NCBI GenBank assembly: GCA_030295235.1
Contig: AP026142.1
Location: 248,001 to 312,000 of the forward strand
From: Fistulifera solaris
Lineage: Eukaryota; Bacillariophyta; Bacillariophyceae; Naviculales; Stauroneidaceae
DNA: 64,000 nt
Direction of reading: 5' to 3'
The position numbers were made by a program, and so were the translations under genes. Positions 59,034 to 64,000 of this stretch are shown here, piece by piece (position 1 is the first letter of the stretch; the number at the start of each line of letters is the position of its first letter). The notes beneath the pieces were generated by a model. That model worked only from the letters and a program-made list of their open reading frames with translations, made no database searches and had not been told where the DNA came from.

Positions 59034-59983
59034 ATGACTTCTGGGTCTGTTATTTTAGCCTTCCTACTTGTGCTCGCCCAGTCAACGGCTATGCAGAGTG
59101 TCATCGAGATTGCAAATTCGGGTGAATTTTCGGTTCTCAACACCCTGCTCGAACACACTGCAGAACCAGAAGGCGAACTCTTTTGCAAAGTATATTTCAA
59201 GAGAGTCGGCCCCTTACGTTATTCTTCGCTCGTGATGCTGGGTTTTCCGAATTAAAAGCATCCCAGTACTTGGCGAAACTGATGCTTCCCTCCTATCGCA
59301 TGCATCTTTATAGCTTGATGTCCTATCAAATTGCCGACCAGTCCATGAGAGAGGTTCTAGAACAGCCACCCGACCAAAATAAACCTTTCTTAACTAAGAA
59401 TCTTTGTGGTGCGAACATTGTCATTTACAGAGAAACGGACACTACTGTCATCGTGAATACGGCAAATAAGGAAAGCCCAGCCGTCATGGAAAATCCGATA
59501 CCCACAAGCGACAACGCCATCGTCGTCCCAACCGACAATGTGATGTTTCCCAACTGGATCACGATGGATCTGTATGCTTTCATGGTTGAACACGATGCGT
59601 ATACATCCATCAGCACCTTTACTACCTTTTCCTCCTTGTTGATCGCTGGCAACATGGACGACACAGTGAGAGAAAGCACCGATTTGACTTTGTTTGCACC
59701 CGTCAATCAGGGCTTATCCGATGAGCTAGTGGAAGATCTGTTAGAAAGACCCGACGCTCTGGCCGACTTTCTGAAGCATCACATGGTGTCGGAAGTATTC
59801 AACGTGCGCGACTTGACAGAGGTGCAGCTACTACATACCGTTTTAGGAGAATGCGTCCTTGTCAATCCGACGGAAAAGCGCGGTGTACTTATTGGTGAAT
59901 CACAACTGAAGGGATACCAGCTTGTGCGGGAAGGAATTCTGTACAAAATGAGTGATGCCTTGATTCCACCATCATGGCGATAA
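59034..59983 (+). CDS. Secreted fasciclin (FAS1) domain protein
   Basis: 316 aa corrected. Start at the first ATG in frame (59034) gives a signal peptide (SGSVILAFLLVLAQSTA). Two FAS1-like units follow: SVLNTLLEHT, LTLFFARDAGFSEL, LYSLMSYQIAD and then VMVE-like YAFMVEHDAYTSISTFTTF, LTLFAPVNQGLSDEL, FLKHHMVSEVFNV, LVREGILYKMSDALI. The frame breaks at the T4 run 59181-59184; one added T joins EGELF to LQSIFQESRPLTLFFARD, and the total divides by three. No Pro-rich stalk, unlike the FAS1 gene at 53256-55056. Adhesive extracellular role inferred. Confidence 0.82.
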
Positions 59984-60130
59984 TTAGCGAATAGAAGCAA
60001 ACGCCAAGTACCATATTGGCGCTTTGAAAGCAGCCTCAATGTGTTTGCAAATACTTTATTTATATAAACCCTTTTGATAACTTACACGCATCTTACTAAG
60101 TTATTTCTTTTTTTCTACGAACACCAGTAT

Positions 60131-60584
60131 TTATCCCCGAACCATGGCCTCCTTCTGCGTGAGACAGAGGCCGCATCTCGGATAGAGCGTCAGTCCGGCA
60201 ACGGACACTGCCACTGGAACTTCTTCGTTGCAAGGCATAGCACACGACATAACAGCACAGCAAGCGTGAACTTGTCCATTGATGATGCTGCATCCATCGC
60301 ATTCGGGCTTGCACCCGACGCAACAAAACGGAAAGAGCAGAGGCGCGCCAGGTTTGCAACACAGTTCTGCATTGCAGCAGCAAACACCAGCCTTTATTGA
60401 TAACGTGGAGGGTGAGCTATAAAAGTCGCACAATTAATTGGTTCAAATCGCCACACAATGAACCACTCACTTTTCCCGAGCATCCCCAACAATCGCAAGC
60501 CGGGTAGACAGAAAGGTTTACACAGCAAAGTGCGCAACAGAGAATGACTTTCTCCTCATCGACAGCATCGTCATGAATTTTCAT
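60131..60584 (-). CDS. Small Cys-rich protein, diatom family
   Basis: 124 aa; exons 60584-60471 and 60391-60131 around a 79 nt intron. Exon 1 encodes MKIHDDAVDEEKVILCCALC and a CDCWGC motif; exon 2 encodes clustered CCC, CC, CxxC motifs and the end LTLYPRCGLCLTQKEA. About 26 of 124 residues are Cys, with a conserved pattern seen in other stramenopile predicted proteins (memory). No signal peptide, so it is probably cytosolic or membrane-associated; metal binding or palmitoylation are possible. An alternative acceptor at the TATAG near 60420 would need one fewer base at the A4 run before the donor. Confidence 0.6.
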
Positions 60585-61087
60585 TTTTATTGTATTTGCG
60601 ACGATTGATTGAATTCAATGGCTCCAATCAAAAATGTGTTGACATTCGTTGTGTGAGAATCACAAACTTTCGAAGAAGAAAAAGTGAGACGGAGTACAAG
60701 TATCTAGTATTTATCATGTACTGTACAAGGTATCTCATTGAAATCCAGCGAACAACCGATTACTTTGTACAGCACTGTTAGTGTCGGACTGGTAACGATA
60801 GAAATACGGACTTGAATAGCTCGAAGTTGCAAGACTAAATTAAGCTGTGCAATTTCGAGTTCCAGCAGAAAAGTTGTTACCCGGAGTATATATTACCATC
60901 TTGAATCAGGCTATCCTCTAGAGACTGTTCTTCGAACAGTAATAAACGGTGATGGAGCAGCGATTTATCAGCCTGTCGACAGGTGCTCATCGAACAACAT
61001 AGTTCTGGCCAACGGAAGGACAGCAAAATACAAGACTTGTGTTTCCAACAGATCACGCGACTCCAATGCCTATTCGCGGCTCACAAT
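60585..61087. other. Intergenic
   Basis: About 500 AT-rich bases. No gene or recognised element. The open frames at 60590-60781 and 60983-61180 have no protein-like signature. Confidence 0.4.
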
Positions 61088-62389
61088 TCACGATGCCGTA
61101 AACGTAAAATGTTCTTGAAACACTTGAACCTTCTTTCGGTACTTTGGATCGAAGCGTTCTCCAAACGCAAAAACGGTTGAAGATGTTTCGGTGTCGTTCA
61201 AAAATACCCAAGCCCTTTCAATCCACGGATTCGGTTCCACATCAGGCAGATGCACCAACAATTTGTGCACGACGGGAACTGCGTTAGTCTCCAACGAGTA
61301 CGTAGTGGAAGCGGGCAAGTTCCGAAACAACCAACTCTCTTCCTCGTCCCAACATGTCATGGTCCGACCTGTTTCGTGGACTTCACAAAACGAATTACCC
61401 CTTCCCATGACCAAAGCCCGTGGAAGTATTTGCGTAAAAGTGGATCGCATCCCCGCCACCAGTACATCAGCATGCGCCAAGAGAGCCATATCCATCATAC
61501 TCGACTGCCATCCTTGAAAGCATGGTTCACCGCGATCCCACGCTTGATACGAAACACCTTGTGCCGGCCGATTCTGTGGAAGCCAAACTACGGGAATGCC
61601 GGGATATTCGCTAGCAGCATCGTGACAAGCTGTTTGTACCATTGGAATGACACGTTCGGTATCGGTCGCCAGAAACAACAAAGCTGGTCGACTCCACTGC
61701 TGTTCCGCCGTATATTTTCGCAACAAATAGCACAAGTCGTTGACAAAGGTGGTGGTATTTCCAATTCCGCGTCCCGACGCGGCAAAATGATCTTCTTCCC
61801 CATTTCCTTCTCGCACATGCAATCCAATGACAGTATGCCTATCAAATTGCTGTAGCAACGGCAGCGCCGTGCGTTTCATAAAACGATCGAGCAACTCTTG
61901 AAACAAGATACGATCGAACCTCAATTTCTTCTTCCACGGATTGTTCTTATTGTCGGTACGATAGTGCTGCGGTATTTCGACGCGCGCATTCTTATAACTC
62001 TGTCCCGCCGCATAGCCCGCGACATCGTTTCGTACTAAAATTTGTCGATTGCGATAATCCTTCCGGCTCGTTGGAGTCGTCCGTAGTATCAACCGATGTG
62101 TCCCGAACAAAAACGCAAACACGTCGATCGCCGTCTGACAGGATCCTCCATGCAATTCCATCACCGGAAGATCCAAAGTCTGAGTCAAATGATACGCCGC
62201 CGAAAGTTTACTCAGACGATGTCCCAAACCAAATTGTGCGACATAATACAATCGATTCACTTCTTCCTTCATCAATGGGTCATTGTGCGTTGAAATGTCC
62301 CAACGCGCCAGGAAAGAATATTGCGCAAACGTCAAAACAGCCACGCAACCACTCAGGACAGTGGCCGCCGCCGTGCGTCCTGATACCAT
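61088..62389 (-). CDS. NodZ/FUT8-like fucosyltransferase, type II membrane
   Basis: 433 aa, single exon. N-terminal anchor (TAAATVLSGCVAVLTFAQYS), then a GT-B-type lumenal domain. Family marks: AQFGLGHRLSKLSAAYHL (nucleotide-handling N-part), IGLHVREGNGE (the HxRxGD-type motif of alpha-1,6-fucosyltransferases and NodZ), PALLFLATDTERVIP and VAGMRSTFTQILPRAL (donor-binding C-part, as in 'GtrsSTFS'). It probably transfers a deoxyhexose from GDP-sugar to glycans in the Golgi. Donor and acceptor not determinable. Confidence 0.75.
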   Translation of the reverse strand: MVSGRTAAATVLSGCVAVLTFAQYSFLARWDISTHNDPLMKEEVNRLYYVAQFGLGHRLSKLSAAYHLTQTLDLPVMELHGGSCQTAIDVFAFLFGTHRLILRTTPTSRKDYRNRQILVRNDVAGYAAGQSYKNARVEIPQHYRTDNKNNPWKKKLRFDRILFQELLDRFMKRTALPLLQQFDRHTVIGLHVREGNGEEDHFAASGRGIGNTTTFVNDLCYLLRKYTAEQQWSRPALLFLATDTERVIPMVQTACHDAASEYPGIPVVWLPQNRPAQGVSYQAWDRGEPCFQGWQSSMMDMALLAHADVLVAGMRSTFTQILPRALVMGRGNSFCEVHETGRTMTCWDEEESWLFRNLPASTTYSLETNAVPVVHKLLVHLPDVEPNPWIERAWVFLNDTETSSTVFAFGERFDPKYRKKVQVFQEHFTFTAS

Positions 62390-62730
62390 GATCCTACTGC
62401 TATTTCATTCTTCCTGTCTTTGCGGAAGGAAAGCACAACGAATAATTATTTATAAATAAAAGAAAAGAAAAAAAGAAATCATCACAACCAAAGGCAGAAG
62501 CGGATTTGTTGACAACCTCCTGCTATTACGTATTCATACTACAGCAAAAAGGGAACGACGTGCAAAAAGTAATGCAAAGGGGCACCTGGGTGTGCGGTCG
62601 ACGGGAAGACAACACGGTAGATTGCATGATTATTATTACTCCGTTCATTTCTCTTTTTTTTGCTTTCTATAATATTATTTGTTATTTCAACCGGAGGTCA
62701 TTTTCATTATTTCAGAATCATCGATTAACA
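62390..62730. promoter_or_regulatory. Bidirectional promoter region, fucosyltransferase / HVA22-like gene
   Basis: About 340 bases between divergent genes, with A-rich and T-rich tracts (62455-62480, 62648-62690). No coding region recognised. Confidence 0.35.
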
Positions 62731-64000
62731 ATGGATTCTTCTTGTTCTTCCCTACAACGACTGTTAACTCCCGAACAAGCCACTGCGGCGTGTGATACAT
62801 GGCGTCAATTCTACGAACAGGTCTGGTTGCCCTTGCACATTCCGACGAGGACCGTCTGGCAGCAAGCCTGGTGGCTCGCCGTACAAGATACCCGCGAGGC
62901 TACGGCCAGTAGTGTTCATTTTTGGATGTTGACGTTACGACCGTTTGTGCTGTTCGTGCGCATGACACTGCAATGGATACTACAAATCATTTGGAAGTAT
63001 GTCATTGTGAAAGGCATTTCGCAACAAGGTGTACATTATGTCAAGACAGCGGCTCGACGTTGGTATCGATGGCAGCGGTCTTTGACACGCGAACAATTGG
63101 TGATGGAATTGGTTCTAATCGTCTTGGTGCTGGCTCTTTATTATTTGCACCGTTTCTTGCAACGACAAACCTATTTTCAGAGACTATCGGCGTGGGTTCG
63201 AGCCAAAATGCGTGTGTTGCAACTCTACTACGACCGATCGAAGCGTGCGACTGCCAAGGTACGTACGTTGGTGTGATGGTATTATTTTGTTGGAAACGAT
63301 AGAAGTACTTTGGCACCCAATGTCGATCCTTATTATTTCGGGGATGTTCATCCGTGACTCGCTTATTCGGGAGCGAGCGCGCATGTCACCTTTGTATATC
63401 TGTACTTATACGTTTGGGCTTGTGAATTTTCCGTTGCAAGTGTCGCTTCTCCTAAGTAACTCCGTCGACCCGAATGTTCACCATCGCGAAAAGCGCATCC
63501 TTTTGGTTTCATTATTGTTTTCGATCATCTTCACTCAAACTTCAAATTGTATTCTTGGAACAGGCCTATGAACGCACTGTACGGAAAATTGCCACAACAT
63601 CACTGCGATTGGCTGTCATGATGCCTCATTTGCTGTTTTGGGGATTTGCGGCGGTGACCAAATGGTTATTACCGTCCTTGTTTCAGTGGCTCGCGTGTGA
63701 TACGGCCCTCCTTCCCGTTTTAAGGTTATGGTATCCTGTCACGGCGACCCTTTTGTTGTTGCACGACATGAAATTAGTCAATCAACAACAGCTCAAAACA
63801 ATAGCCAGTACTGCTACACGAACGCCCCAGCGGAAAACATCGTCGTCGACGCCTCGGACGCCACTGTTGCGCATGTTTCCCCGAACGACTCCCGCCTCGG
63901 AACCCCGAAAACGTCGAGAAGTGAACGAAATGAAGGAGCGCGAAACATATTGGCTCCAATTTTGGTTGACGAATGCGGCATTTTTGTGCGGAAAAGGTGT
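62731..64000 (+). CDS. HVA22/REEP-like membrane-shaping protein, partial
   Basis: Truncated by the right window edge. Exon 1 62731-63258 (176 codons), intron 63259-63563 (305 nt), exon 2 from 63564. Amphipathic and hydrophobic helices throughout (HFWMLTLRPFVLFVRMTLQWILQIIW, ELVLIVLVLALYYLH). Exon 2 has PVLRLWYPVTATLLLL and YWLQFWLTNAAFL, resembling the YPV...sYWlvy pattern of the TB2/DP1/HVA22 family (ER tubule shaping). The Arg/Trp-rich loops and unusual length of exon 1 are not typical, so the call is tentative. Continuation beyond 64000 is needed. Confidence 0.45.

Noticed and set aside
60450-60461. GGTTCAAATCG as a tRNA B-box
   Set aside because: No cloverleaf can be folded around it and it lies inside the intron of the Cys-rich gene.

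Overview
This is a nuclear window from a stramenopile alga, almost certainly a pennate diatom; composition and gene style fit Phaeodactylum tricornutum best (inference). The signs are: short GT-AG introns (mostly 55-90 nt, often just behind the start codon or signal peptide), plastid presequences with a Phe at the signal-peptide cleavage site (SAFCF, NAFAP), secreted proteins with PSxxP-type stalks, eukaryotic housekeeping families (RabGGTase, TPPII, TRAPPC8, Nup85, uS4), GTACCG palindromic repeats between genes and TGACGTCA elements in promoters. Genes are dense, about 27 protein genes and one tRNA in 64 kb. No CRISPR array, rRNA or intact mobile element is visible.

Layout. 0.2-1.0 kb: decayed Harbinger-type transposase-like fragment. 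1.6-7.0 kb: RabGGTase beta, plastid beta-ketoacyl-ACP synthase II, and a plastid-type NhaD Na+/H+ antiporter with N-terminal CBS domains. 7.0-11.0 kb: long coiled-coil, Gln-rich protein of unknown function. 11.5-18.9 kb: RluA-type pseudouridine synthase, single-chain glutamine-dependent carbamoyl-phosphate synthetase with a cluster of CRE/CCRE-like elements upstream, and a tiny two-exon gene for mitochondrial ATP synthase epsilon. 19.4-24.3 kb: APE2 nuclease, a damaged cytochrome P450, a methyltransferase. 24.4-31.6 kb: BAR-GRAM-VASt-TM lipid-transfer protein, secreted beta-propeller protein, a Cys/His-domain protein. 32.3-49.9 kb: tripeptidyl-peptidase II and two secreted proteinase-K-like subtilases surrounding tRNA-Ile, a membrane protein, TRAPPC8, Nup85 and an Asp/Asn beta-hydroxylase. 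50.7-64.0 kb: ribosomal protein uS4, a type II glycosyltransferase, two fasciclin (FAS1) proteins, a probable papain-like protease, a HAD-like protein, a Cys-rich protein, a NodZ/FUT8-like fucosyltransferase and an HVA22/REEP-like protein running off the right edge.

The most important global observation is technical. At least 18 places show a conserved protein changing frame by one base, mostly at mononucleotide runs. Restoring one base (or removing one) gives continuous family-consistent proteins and total lengths divisible by three. This looks like residual homopolymer error of a long-read consensus, so most frame breaks here should not be read as pseudogenes. Coordinates given are for the sequence as it stands; protein lengths quoted as 'corrected' assume those single-base changes.

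No new multi-gene system was found. The most interesting biology is the CRE cluster upstream of the bicarbonate-using carbamoyl-phosphate synthetase and its possible alternative mitochondrial start, the CBS-NhaD fusion, the BAR-GRAM-VASt protein, the subtilase cluster with Cys-rich tails, and several orphan diatom families.
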